Source: Acidobacteriaceae bacterium
GTDB lineage: Bacteria; Acidobacteriota; Terriglobia; Terriglobales; Acidobacteriaceae
NCBI GenBank assembly: GCA_003165855.1
Contig: PMXH01000170.1
Coordinates: 10,849 to 18,777 of the forward strand
Length of the DNA stretch: 7,929 nucleotides
Reading direction: 5' to 3'
Shown: piece after piece, positions 1 to 6,034 of the stretch
How the letters are laid out: every line of letters begins with the position of its first letter
Position numbering within the stretch: the stretch's first letter is position 1
Position numbers and translations under genes: made by a program
Notes under the pieces: model-generated
Databases searched by the model: none
What the model saw: the letters and a program-made list of their open reading frames with translations, nothing else
Told to the model about the DNA's origin: nothing

Positions 1-13
1 TTTCAGAGAAGAT

Positions 14-124
14 AGCTTTTAGCCATTAGCTCTTGGCTCTTAGCTTGAATCCCATGACGCTGGCAAGTGGTACAGACTTACGGTGTTAGGTCCGCTAAGA
101 GCTAAAGGCTAAGAGCTAGGAGCT
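14..124. repeat. Inverted pair of 7-bp repeat arrays upstream of the DUF1501 gene
   Basis: The right arm (94-124) reads on the + strand as four heptads, GCTAAGA, GCTAAAG, GCTAAGA and GCTAGGA, plus a final GCT. The left arm (14-44) reads the same way on the - strand: GCTAAGA, GCCAAGA, GCTAATG, GCTAAAA, GCT. The two 31-bp arms are therefore inverted copies, matching at 24 of 31 positions by my count, separated by 49 bp (45-93). In RNA they could fold into a long imperfect stem, some mismatches becoming G-U pairs. Heptad arrays of this general kind are known as dispersed intergenic repeats, for example the STRR repeats of cyanobacteria. Whether this unit is dispersed in this genome cannot be seen here. 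Confidence 0.75.
118..122 (+). promoter_or_regulatory. Ribosome binding site of the DUF1501 gene, inside the repeat arm
   Basis: AGGAG lies 8 nt upstream of the ATG at 131 and supports that start. It is formed by the last degenerate heptad of the right repeat arm, GCTAGGA followed by GCT. The opposite arm begins AGCTTTT (14-20), which can pair with this segment in RNA through two G-U pairs, so the site could be hidden in a hairpin if transcription begins upstream of the left arm. Confidence 0.6.
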
Positions 125-130
125 GTCTTT

Positions 131-1375
131 ATGTCCATCACACGTCGCGTTTTTCTTCGCAACAGTGCGCTCGCTGTCGTCGGCACGGCGGCGGTGCCGA
201 GCTTTCTGGCGCGAGCCGCATGGGGCGCGGCTGAACCGGGCACGCGCAACAAGCGCCTGGTCGTCATTTTTCAGCGTGGCGCGGCCGACGGTCTGAACAT
301 CGTAGTTCCGCACGCCGAGCCGCAGTATTACGCGATGCGGCCCAGCATCAACATTCCGCGCAAGGCGGTGCTCGATCTCGATGGGTTTTTCGGGCTGCAT
401 CCGTCGCTCGCGCCTTTCCAGCCGCTTTGGCAGCAGCGTCAACTGGCGATTGTGCACGCCGCCGGATCGCCCGACCCCAACCGCTCCCACTTCGATGCGC
501 AGGATTTCATGGAATCGGGCACGCCGGGTGTAAAGTCCACGGAAGACGGATGGCTCAACCGCTCGCTGCACAATCTGCCGCAGCAGGCGCCAAGAACGGC
601 ATTCCAGGCCATCGCCATGGGCCCGTCGATCCCGCGCATCCTGAGCGGCCTCGAGCCGGCCATCGCGATGAACAATATCAACGACTTTTCGGTCGGCGGA
701 CGCAATCCGAAAGCTTCGCCAGTCGCCACTGCGTTCGAGGCCATGTATGACCACTCCGCCGACACCGTGCTGCACGGCACCGGCGAGGAAACTTTCGACG
801 CGGTGAAGATGCTGAAGGCCGCGGACCCGTCGAAGTACAAGCCCGCATCCGGCGCAGATTATCCCAAGGGGCGCTTCGGCGACAGCCTGCGCCAGCTCGC
901 GCAGCTCATCAAAGCGAACCTGGGCGTGCAGGTGGCGTTTGCCGACATTGGCGGCTGGGACCATCACGTGAACGAAGGCGCAACCGAAGGTCAGATTGCC
1001 AACGTGTTGCGCGACTTCTCGCAGTCGCTGGCTGCCTTCTGGACCGATCTTGGAGATCTCGGAGAAGACACAGTGGTCGTGACCATGTCGGAATTCGGCC
1101 GCACCGCGCGCGAAAACGGCAACCGCGGCACCGACCACGGCCACGCCAACGTGATGTTCGTCCTCGGAGGACCAGTGAAAGGCGGCAAAGTGTATGGACG
1201 CTGGCCGGGACTCGATCAGTCGCAGTTGTATGAAGGCCGCGATCTGGCGCTTACTACCGACTTCCGGCAAGTGCTCGGCGAAGCCGTGGCGCGGCATTTG
1301 GGGAACAAGAATTTGAATGAGGTGTTCCCGGGATATGAGAATCAGCCGGGGAAATTCTTGAGATTGCTGGGATAG
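131..1375 (+). CDS. DUF1501 family protein, Tat-exported
   Basis: This is a 414-residue protein of the DUF1501 family, uncharacterised exported proteins related in fold to the sulfatase/alkaline phosphatase group. The N-terminus carries a twin-arginine signal (S-I-T-R5-R6-V-F-L), then a hydrophobic stretch (about 12-30) and a likely cleavage site near Ala-Trp-Gly-Ala (30-33), so export in folded form is expected. Family motifs follow in order: RGAADGLN (49-56), SHFDAQ (119-124), GGWDHH (274-279), SEFGRT (320-325) and GTDHGH (333-338). The Asp/His-rich motifs look like metal ligands. The protein appears complete. DUF1501 genes commonly sit beside a DUF1800 gene; if one exists here it would lie before base 1. 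The downstream neighbour converges only 32 bp away. The substrate is unknown and the enzymatic role is inferred from fold only. Confidence 0.93.
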   Translation: MSITRRVFLRNSALAVVGTAAVPSFLARAAWGAAEPGTRNKRLVVIFQRGAADGLNIVVPHAEPQYYAMRPSINIPRKAVLDLDGFFGLHPSLAPFQPLWQQRQLAIVHAAGSPDPNRSHFDAQDFMESGTPGVKSTEDGWLNRSLHNLPQQAPRTAFQAIAMGPSIPRILSGLEPAIAMNNINDFSVGGRNPKASPVATAFEAMYDHSADTVLHGTGEETFDAVKMLKAADPSKYKPASGADYPKGRFGDSLRQLAQLIKANLGVQVAFADIGGWDHHVNEGATEGQIANVLRDFSQSLAAFWTDLGDLGEDTVVVTMSEFGRTARENGNRGTDHGHANVMFVLGGPVKGGKVYGRWPGLDQSQLYEGRDLALTTDFRQVLGEAVARHLGNKNLNEVFPGYENQPGKFLRLLG

Positions 1376-1407
1376 GAAGTCAGATTAATCGGACGAGGAT
1401 GTTCCAC

Positions 1408-1710
1408 TCAGATTTCAATCAACACGTCGCCGTTCTCAATCTTCAGCGGATACACAGCCACCTTCATGCTGGGATTCTGCTCGGCGGCGCCGGTCTTCGT
1501 ATCCCACGCCCAGCCGTGCCAGGGGCACACAACTTTGCCGCCCTCGATCATTCCCTGCCCCAGCGGACCGCCGCGATGCAGGCAGACGTTGTCCATGGCG
1601 CTGTAGACGCCGTTCACGTTAGCGACGCAAATGGTTTTATTGCCGCAGGGAAATTCTTTGGCTTCGTCGGTGGGAGGGAGTTCGGATTGAATGGTGAGTT
1701 TCGTGAACAT
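1408..1710 (-). CDS. Small Rieske [2Fe-2S] ferredoxin (NirD-like / dioxygenase ferredoxin type)
   Basis: This 100-residue protein consists of a single Rieske domain. The cluster motif is intact: C43-x-H45, then C62-x2-H65 after 16 residues, with the usual Pro-Trp between C62 and H65 and Gly-Trp after it. Two Cys and two His bind a [2Fe-2S] cluster used for one-electron transfer. There is no signal peptide or membrane anchor, so it should be a soluble cytoplasmic carrier, as in NirD and the ferredoxin parts of ring-hydroxylating dioxygenases. Neither nitrite reductase nor an oxygenase is nearby. It is the last gene of the unit nuoB - membrane protein - Rieske and starts 13 nt after the previous stop. 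No clear Shine-Dalgarno precedes its ATG, so it may depend on translation of the upstream gene. Extra cysteines C22 and C28 have no assigned role. The electron partner is unknown. Confidence 0.92.
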   Translation of the reverse strand: MFTKLTIQSELPPTDEAKEFPCGNKTICVANVNGVYSAMDNVCLHRGGPLGQGMIEGGKVVCPWHGWAWDTKTGAAEQNPSMKVAVYPLKIENGDVLIEI

Positions 1711-1723
1711 TGGGCAGTGACCG

Positions 1724-1936
1724 TCAGCGTGTGTGGCGCGACTTCACGAGGCTGGCTATGATTCCGCCGGCGCAAACAACAAACGCAACCATGCATATTA
1801 TTGTCAGGGACAGAAACAGAAGCCAGTCGCTTTGCGCTCCTTCAACTCCGTAATGATCTGCATATGCCGCAAGCAGCGTATGCCGGAAACATAGTAGAGA
1901 TCCGATCGGCGACAACAGAAGCCCGGCGATCAGCAT
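1724..1936 (-). CDS. Small two-helix membrane protein, function unknown
   Basis: This 70-residue hydrophobic protein is not one I recognise. It has a first hydrophobic segment at about 2-16 (possibly an uncleaved anchor), a short polar loop (about 26-37, containing acidic residues and His), and a strong second membrane helix at about 38-64, ending in a basic tail (KSRHTR). I chose the ATG at 1936 because GGAG lies 8 nt before it; an in-frame GTG at 1945 overlaps that GGAG and is less likely. It begins 26 nt after the nuoB stop and ends 13 nt before the Rieske start, so it is probably co-transcribed with both. The position suggests a redox or respiratory membrane context, but that is inference from neighbours only. 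Confidence 0.65.
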   Translation of the reverse strand: MLIAGLLLSPIGSLLCFRHTLLAAYADHYGVEGAQSDWLLFLSLTIICMVAFVVCAGGIIASLVKSRHTR

Positions 1937-1944
1937 CTTTCGCA

Positions 1945-1948
1945 CTCC
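1945..1948 (-). promoter_or_regulatory. Ribosome binding site deciding the start of the small membrane protein
   Basis: On the - strand GGAG sits 8 nt before the ATG at 1936. Its last G is the first base of an alternative GTG start (1945), which argues for the shorter reading. A run of eight G residues on the - strand (plus-strand C at 1951-1958) lies just upstream, between the nuoB stop and this site. Confidence 0.55.
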
Positions 1949-1962
1949 AACCCCCCCCGTGA

Positions 1963-2523
1963 CTATTTCGGCTGCGTCGTCTGCGCGATCATCACCTGGC
2001 GCTTGAAGTTCTCCAGCATATTCGGGTCGAGCCGGACTTCCGTGGGGCGCCTCGCCACCGTCATGGTGTCGATTTTGTCCTGCAGCTTGAGCAGCGCGTA
2101 GAAAAGATTTTCGGGCCGCGGCGGGCAGCCGGTGACGTAAACATCCGTAGGCACGATTTTATCGACGCCCTGCAACACGGCGTAGGTATTGAACGGCCCG
2201 CCCACAGAGGAGCACGCGCCCATCGAGATCACCCACTTGGGGTCGGGCATCTGGTCATAGATGCGCTTCACCACCGGCGCCATCTTCAAAGTTACGGTTC
2301 CTGAAACGATCATCAGATCGGCCTGCCGCGGGCTGGGACGAAACACCTCCGCGCCGAAGCGCGCAATATCGAATCGCGAGGTAGAGGCTGCGATCATCTC
2401 AATCGCGCAGCAAGCCAGGCCGAAGGTCATCGGCCACACGGCGGACTTCCGCGCCCAGTTGAAGACGTAGTCCACCGTGCTGATCATGAAATTCTTTTCA
2501 AACTTGTTTTGCAGCCAACTCAT
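1963..2523 (-). CDS. nuoB: NADH-quinone oxidoreductase subunit B (complex I, NuoB)
   Basis: This 186-residue protein is the NuoB/PSST subunit of respiratory complex I. It holds cluster N2, the last [4Fe-4S] centre before quinone, at the junction of the peripheral and membrane arms. The four cluster ligands are visible: adjacent C38-C39 in [10 protein letters not shown]104 in MGACSS and C133 in TGCPPRPE. The quinone-side segment [17 protein letters not shown] (61-77) is also conserved. Length is normal for the family. The ATG at 2523 is preferred because GAGGT lies 6 nt upstream; an in-frame TTG at 2544 would add 7 residues with no better support. Unusually, nuoA and nuoC are not its neighbours: upstream is a divergent glycosyltransferase and downstream are a small membrane protein and a Rieske ferredoxin. 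It could be a second copy or the sole nuoB of a dispersed complex I. Group 4 hydrogenase small subunits are related, but the sequence fits NuoB better. Confidence 0.95.
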   Translation of the reverse strand: MSWLQNKFEKNFMISTVDYVFNWARKSAVWPMTFGLACCAIEMIAASTSRFDIARFGAEVFRPSPRQADLMIVSGTVTLKMAPVVKRIYDQMPDPKWVISMGACSSVGGPFNTYAVLQGVDKIVPTDVYVTGCPPRPENLFYALLKLQDKIDTMTVARRPTEVRLDPNMLENFKRQVMIAQTTQPK

Positions 2524-2529
2524 GAAGTG

Positions 2530-2534
2530 ACCTC
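2530..2534 (-). promoter_or_regulatory. nuoB ribosome binding site
   Basis: On the - strand GAGGT lies 6 nt before the ATG at 2523, and it supports that codon rather than the upstream in-frame TTG at 2544. Confidence 0.6.
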
Positions 2535-2537
2535 GGT

Positions 2538-2566
2538 TTGACAACGAATCGTTCCAATTATACGTT
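2538..2566 (+). promoter_or_regulatory. Candidate promoter for the glycosyltransferase gene
   Basis: A perfect -35 hexamer TTGACA (2538-2543) is followed after 15 bp by TATACG (2559-2564), or after 17 bp by the weaker TACGTT (2561-2566). Transcription would start near 2570 and leave a leader of roughly 115 nt before the ATG at 2687. The -35 box lies in the presumed leader of the divergent nuoB transcript. This is consensus matching only. Confidence 0.35.
2557..2562 (-). promoter_or_regulatory. Candidate -10 box of the nuoB unit
   Basis: A perfect TATAAT reads on the - strand at 2562-2557. Transcription would begin near 2550 and give a leader of about 27 nt that contains the nuoB ribosome binding site. 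No good -35 hexamer is found 16-18 bp upstream; the nearest TTG-containing match (TTGCCG, 2580-2575) is too close at 12 bp. If used, the promoter may need an activator. Confidence 0.4.
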
Positions 2567-2601
2567 CAAGCGCCCGGCAATGGCGCGAAGCACCTCAGTC
2601 T

Positions 2602-2611
2602 AGGTATACCT
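2602..2611. promoter_or_regulatory. 10-bp perfect palindrome, possible operator
   Basis: AGGTATACCT is a perfect palindrome, and the bases two positions further out on each side (C2600, G2613) also match. It lies in the nuoB/glycosyltransferase divergent region, downstream of the candidate plus-strand promoter. Its size and symmetry would suit a dimeric repressor, but no regulator gene is adjacent, and a palindrome this short can occur by chance. Confidence 0.2.
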
Positions 2612-2686
2612 GGGACGGGTGTCAATCAGCCGGCCCCGGTGGTTGAGTTGCCGTCACGTCGCGACTCAGCTACAAATAGATCATTC

Positions 2687-3997
2687 ATGGATTCCAGACC
2701 CGCGGCGGCCGTTGGCCCCGAACCCACCTTTTCTGTGTTCGTGCGTACGTGGGCGCATATCCGCACATCGCAGTTTTGGATGGTGGCTATCGCGCTCTTT
2801 CTGCGAGTGGGCTGGATCCTGATCGGCCACACTTACAAGTTTAAAAGTACCGAAGAAAACTTTGGCTTCGGGTGGGAGATGGGACGCATCGGCGCGGCCA
2901 TCGCCTCGGGACACGGATTCAGCAACGCCTTTGGCGCGCCCACCGGGCCGACTGCCTGGGAACCGCCGCTTTATCCCTACCTGACGGCTGCGGTGTTTCA
3001 CTTCTTCGGCATCTATTCGCGGGCGTCGGCTTTCGTGCTGCTCAGCATCAACAGCGTTTTCTCCGCGCTGACCTGCATTCCGATTTTTCTCATCGCGCGC
3101 CGGATTTTTTCCGAGAAGGTCGCGGTCGGCTCGGCCTGGACCTGGGCTCTTCTGCCTTATGTCATGTTCTGGTGCACGCGCTGGGTGTGGGAGACAAGTT
3201 TTTCGGCTCTGCTGTTGGCCGTGATTTTCTGGCTAGCGCTCACCATGGAAGATCGCAACGGCGTGAAACCGTGGCTCCAGTTCGGATTGCTCTGGGGCAT
3301 CGCCGCGCTGAACAGCACGGTGTTGATCGCGTTCCTGCCGGCCTCGGGGCTGTGGGCCTGGTATCACCGCGCGAGGCGGCACAAGCCATCGTTTGCCGGC
3401 GTGGCGCTGGCCTCCGTGGTTTTCATTGCCTGTGTCACACCCTGGACGGTGCGCAACTATCAAACTTTCGGGAAATTTATTTTCATCCGCGATAATCTCG
3501 GCGCGGAACTGCGCTTGGGAAACGGCACCGGCGCCGACGGCACCTGGATGCAGTACTTGCATCCCACGCAGGATACTTTCGCGATGCGCCAGTACACTTC
3601 CATGGGCGAGTTGGCCTATATCGAGCACCGCAAGCGGCAGGCGCTCGATTACATCGAGGCCGATTACCCGCGCTTTGCCGTGCTCTGCCTCAAGCGTTTC
3701 ATCTATTTCTGGGCCGGACCGCCGCGCCTGGCGAAAATTTGGTGGCTGGCCGAAGTGAAGAATTCGCTATTCCTGGCCTCCTCCGTGCTCATGTTCTGGG
3801 GACTGGGGCGCGCTCTGCGCCAGCGCAAACCCGGCGCCTGGCTGCTGTTTTGGCTGATCTTGTTGTATCCGGCAATCTACTACGTGGTCTATCCTGGCCA
3901 GCGCTACCGCCATCCCATCGAGCCGGAGATGGTGATCCTCGGAGTTTTCTTGCTCACCGAAGCGGGAAAGAAGCGTCCAGCTTTCGCCGAGAAATAG
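2687..3997 (+). CDS. GT-C membrane glycosyltransferase, GT39/ArnT-like
   Basis: This 436-residue polytopic membrane protein has the marks of the GT-C fold (PMT/ArnT-like, GT39/GT83 group). Such enzymes move a sugar from a polyprenyl-phosphate donor to protein, lipid A or another envelope acceptor on the periplasmic side. An N-terminal helix (about 31-47) is followed by a periplasmic loop with acidic residues (E56-E57, E64) and the signature W91-EPPLYPY (92-98). Several hydrophobic segments follow, then a soluble loop (about 265-340), and a C-terminal RYRHPIEP motif (406-413), typical of these enzymes. The acceptor cannot be told from sequence. The start is uncertain: I chose ATG 2687; an in-frame GTG at 2639 would add 16 residues, and neither has a clear ribosome binding site. 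The gene diverges from nuoB and precedes the DUF4097 gene by 113 bp. Confidence 0.88.
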   Translation: MDSRPAAAVGPEPTFSVFVRTWAHIRTSQFWMVAIALFLRVGWILIGHTYKFKSTEENFGFGWEMGRIGAAIASGHGFSNAFGAPTGPTAWEPPLYPYLTAAVFHFFGIYSRASAFVLLSINSVFSALTCIPIFLIARRIFSEKVAVGSAWTWALLPYVMFWCTRWVWETSFSALLLAVIFWLALTMEDRNGVKPWLQFGLLWGIAALNSTVLIAFLPASGLWAWYHRARRHKPSFAGVALASVVFIACVTPWTVRNYQTFGKFIFIRDNLGAELRLGNGTGADGTWMQYLHPTQDTFAMRQYTSMGELAYIEHRKRQALDYIEADYPRFAVLCLKRFIYFWAGPPRLAKIWWLAEVKNSLFLASSVLMFWGLGRALRQRKPGAWLLFWLILLYPAIYYVVYPGQRYRHPIEPEMVILGVFLLTEAGKKRPAFAEK

Positions 3998-4100
3998 TCG
4001 GGAACATTGCCGGCCTAGCCTTCGTATATCCGTGTATCCAGAGGAACCCTCGCGGCCTCGGCTCTAACCAATTCCAAACCGCCGCGTCTAACCGGATAAC

Positions 4101-4104
4101 GGAG
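4101..4104 (+). promoter_or_regulatory. Ribosome binding site of the DUF4097 gene
   Basis: GGAG lies 6 nt before the ATG at 4111. It fixes the start there and rules out the much longer open frame that extends back into the glycosyltransferase gene. Confidence 0.65.
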
Positions 4105-4110
4105 AAACCC

Positions 4111-4986
4111 ATGAACCGTAAACGCGGCTTGCACGCTGGATCCGGAATCGTTCTCAGTATCTGCGCAGTATTCGTTCTCGCGCTGACAGCCCACGCTTCC
4201 GATCGTCGCGGCGCCTTTACCGAGGAATTTCATCAAACCTACGCGCTCACTCCCGGCGGACGCGTGGCTCTCGACAACATCAACGGCGACGTTCACATCT
4301 CCACCTGGGACCGGAATGAAGTGAAGGTGGACGCTGTGAAGTCTGCCGACTCGAAAGATCGATTGGACGAGGCACGGATCGAGATCGATTCGGGCAGTGA
4401 CTACCTTTCGATCCGCACCAAGTATCGCGACCACGATCTCACTTTCAACTGGGGTTCACACAATAATCCCCCCAGCGTCGAATACACGCTGACCGTGCCG
4501 CGCGGTGTGCGGCTTGACGAAATCAAGCTGATCAATGGCTCCCTCGACGTCACTGGTGTAAGCGGTGAGGTGCGCGCGTCGTGCATCAATGGCGCACTGG
4601 AAGCGCACAATCTCTCGGGCCGCGCCGAGCTCTCAACCATCAATGGCCACCTGGACGCCAGGTTTGACCAGCTATCGGGTTCATCCATCGAACTGAAATC
4701 GGTCAACGGCTCGGTTGAGTTGACGATCCCATCGGATTCGAAAGCGGAAATCGAGGCCAGCACGGTTTCTGGCGGAATCGAGAATGACTTCGGACTGCAC
4801 GTGAATCATCACAGGTTCGTCGGCCACGACTTGCGCGGAGAACTCGGCAGCGGCGGCCCACACCTTAAACTGGAGAACGTGAATGGCCACATCGAGATTC
4901 GCCACGCCTCCGATGGCCGCGCCCTGAGCCCGGCGAAAGATCTGAGCCATCGCGACAAAGACGACGATGACGACAGCGAAATCTAG
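4111..4986 (+). CDS. Secreted DUF4097 beta-repeat protein
   Basis: This 291-residue protein has a DUF4097-type body (called putative adhesin in family databases; true role unknown). A signal peptide is visible: basic start (MNRKRG), hydrophobic core (about 12-26) and an Ala-His-Ala-Ser site (27-30), so it is exported. The body is a run of beta-strand repeats each turning on an Asn-Gly or similar pair: N58-G59, N142-G143, N160-G161, N178-G179, N199-G200, S220-G221, N258-G259. Spacing in the centre is 18-21 residues, as expected for a right-handed beta-solenoid. The C-terminus is highly charged, with five consecutive Asp (284-288). It may be co-transcribed with the glycosyltransferase 113 bp upstream, but nothing proves it. 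The repeats show at DNA level too: ATCAATGGC recurs at each of three central turns. No catalytic motif is seen. Confidence 0.88.
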   Translation: MNRKRGLHAGSGIVLSICAVFVLALTAHASDRRGAFTEEFHQTYALTPGGRVALDNINGDVHISTWDRNEVKVDAVKSADSKDRLDEARIEIDSGSDYLSIRTKYRDHDLTFNWGSHNNPPSVEYTLTVPRGVRLDEIKLINGSLDVTGVSGEVRASCINGALEAHNLSGRAELSTINGHLDARFDQLSGSSIELKSVNGSVELTIPSDSKAEIEASTVSGGIENDFGLHVNHHRFVGHDLRGELGSGGPHLKLENVNGHIEIRHASDGRALSPAKDLSHRDKDDDDDSEI

Positions 4987-4995
4987 TTTTGAAAG

Positions 4996-5016
4996 GGCGC
5001 GGCTTTCAGACGCGCC
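4996..5016. repeat. GC-rich hairpin between convergent genes
   Basis: GGCGCG (4996-5001) and CGCGCC (5011-5016) form a perfect 6-bp stem around a 9-nt loop, 10 nt after the DUF4097 stop. No T-run follows on either strand, so it is not a classic Rho-independent terminator. It resembles REP-type intergenic palindromes and could stabilise or end the mRNA. Confidence 0.4.
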
Positions 5017-5035
5017 GCTAGTCCGATCCAGAAAA

Positions 5036-5055
5036 CAACTGGGCTTCAGCCGTTG
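5036..5055 (-). terminator. Candidate terminator hairpin of the methyltransferase gene
   Basis: CAAC (5036-5039) and GGCT (5042-5045) pair with AGCC (5048-5051) and GTTG (5052-5055), with a 2-nt bulge at 5040-5041 and a 2-nt loop. Read on the - strand, the stem is followed by TTTTC, a short T-rich tail, 19 nt after the methyltransferase stop. The T-run is short and the loop tight, so this is a weak candidate. Confidence 0.35.
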
Positions 5056-5074
5056 AATCAAGGTTTTGGAGTCG

Positions 5075-5824
5075 TTAATAAATCACATACCCCGGAGCGG
5101 GCGTGCGGAGATCGGGCTTCGAAGCCATCAACAACAACGCGCCCTCGCGCTTGAAAGCCCGCAAGTCATCCAGACTGTGAAACGACTTCGTCTGGTAGTC
5201 GTCGGGCGTCGGCGTGTCGTCGGGAATGCGGCAGGCCTCAACATTTTCGAAAGCGTGCTTCTTCAGCAGCTCTACGTATTCCGCTTCCGAGCGCACGTGC
5301 ACCGACACCTTCAACTTGTCCACCCACTGCAGCGAGTACGGATTGTCTTTGTACAGATTGATGAGGATAAATAATCTTCCCCGCGGCGCCATCACGCGAA
5401 AAAGCTCCATCAGCGCGCGGTCCTGGTCGGCGTAGTAGTAAAACGACTCCACCGACAACACTTTGTCAAAGAAGTTTTCTTCCCACGGAATCTGCTGGGC
5501 CGATCCCCAGACATAGAGCACGTTGTCGAAATCTTTCGAGGCCGCGCGCGCCTCGCGAATGATCTCGTCGGAGACATCGAGGCCAACCACCTGCCCGAAA
5601 CCATCCGGCCCTTCACCCACCAGCCGCGCCAGCAGCCGCGTCGCCCATCCCGAGCCGCAGCCGAGGTCGAGTACGCGCTCGCCCGGACGCAGCTCCATAC
5701 GGCGAAGCGTCTTCGCCGTGATGTCGAGATGGTGATTCTCCATCTTCGGGCCTTCGCCGGCAGCGGCCCAGCGGTTGAATTCCTGCTGCAGTTTTTCGTC
5801 GGGAGTAAGAGGTTTTTCTGGCAT
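5075..5824 (-). CDS. Class I SAM-dependent methyltransferase
   Basis: This 249-residue soluble protein has a Rossmann-type methyltransferase domain. Motif I is VLDLGCGSG (51-59), which binds S-adenosylmethionine. The acidic ribose-binding residue is D83 in GLDVS, motif II/III-like GSAQQIPW spans 107-114, and the motif IV region FFDKVLSVESFYYY spans 118-131. The strand after APRG (146-149) completes the core, which looks like a UbiE/Methyltransf_11 enzyme. The N-terminal EFNRWAAAGEGPKMENHH segment (15-32) and the C-terminal part (about 170-249) look family-specific and probably form the acceptor pocket. The substrate is unknown. The ATG at 5824 lacks a clear ribosome binding site; the next Met (residue 28) has GAAGG before it, but starting there would drop a segment I consider part of the domain. 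It converges on the DUF4097 gene and diverges from the Sel1-repeat gene. Confidence 0.9.
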   Translation of the reverse strand: MPEKPLTPDEKLQQEFNRWAAAGEGPKMENHHLDITAKTLRRMELRPGERVLDLGCGSGWATRLLARLVGEGPDGFGQVVGLDVSDEIIREARAASKDFDNVLYVWGSAQQIPWEENFFDKVLSVESFYYYADQDRALMELFRVMAPRGRLFILINLYKDNPYSLQWVDKLKVSVHVRSEAEYVELLKKHAFENVEACRIPDDTPTPDDYQTKSFHSLDDLRAFKREGALLLMASKPDLRTPAPGYVIY

Positions 5825-5986
5825 GAGAAGGATTTTATCGCGTTGCCGAGTATCGCGGTCGCTCCCAGTTTGTCCGTGAGTATCCGGACCGATCCCTTCC
5901 CAGATATGGGTGCTATGGCCGGGTTACATCGGTCATGCTGGAATTGGTACAGAGAACCCACTGTGGCACACGAGCGTCTAGCGGGG

Positions 5987-6013
5987 AAACGGCCGTAACT
6001 TGCGTAACCGTTT
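5987..6013. promoter_or_regulatory. Composite inverted/direct repeat next to the Sel1 gene start
   Basis: AAACGG (5987-5992) and CCGTTT (6008-6013) are perfect inverted repeats 15 bp apart, and between them CGTAAC occurs twice in direct orientation (5994-5999, 6003-6008). The element ends 21 bp before the Sel1 ATG. It overlaps a possible -35 box (TTGCGT, 6000-6005) with GACAAT (6023-6028) 17 bp downstream; that pair would start transcription at about 6035, the first base of the gene. The arrangement would suit an operator, but the bound protein is unknown. Confidence 0.3.
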
Positions 6014-6034
6014 AGAACCCTCGACAATCCCGTT

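Noticed and set aside
14..124. CRISPR-like or attachment-site reading of the repeat arms
   Set aside because: The units are 7 bp, contiguous and degenerate, with no spacers of CRISPR length, no integrase and no tRNA nearby.
116..1297. 393-codon open frame on the - strand opposite the DUF1501 gene
   Set aside because: It lies almost wholly antisense to a well-supported gene, its translation is rich in Arg, His and Val with no recognisable motif, and such frames are common opposite GC-rich codons.
1399..1761. 120-codon + strand frame opposite the Rieske gene
   Set aside because: It is antisense to a gene with an intact cluster motif, and its protein has no family resemblance.
3233..3628. 131-codon - strand frame inside the glycosyltransferase gene
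   Set aside because: It is fully contained antisense to a clear membrane protein gene, with low-complexity Arg/Gly/His content and no start signal.
3739..4110. In-frame extension of the DUF4097 gene back into the glycosyltransferase gene
   Set aside because: It overlaps the glycosyltransferase in another frame, and the ATG at 4111 has both a ribosome binding site and a signal peptide immediately after it.
5872..5889. GTCCG/CGGAC inverted repeat between the methyltransferase and Sel1 genes
   Set aside because: A 5-bp stem with an 8-nt loop is expected by chance in GC-rich DNA, and it has no T-run or promoter association.
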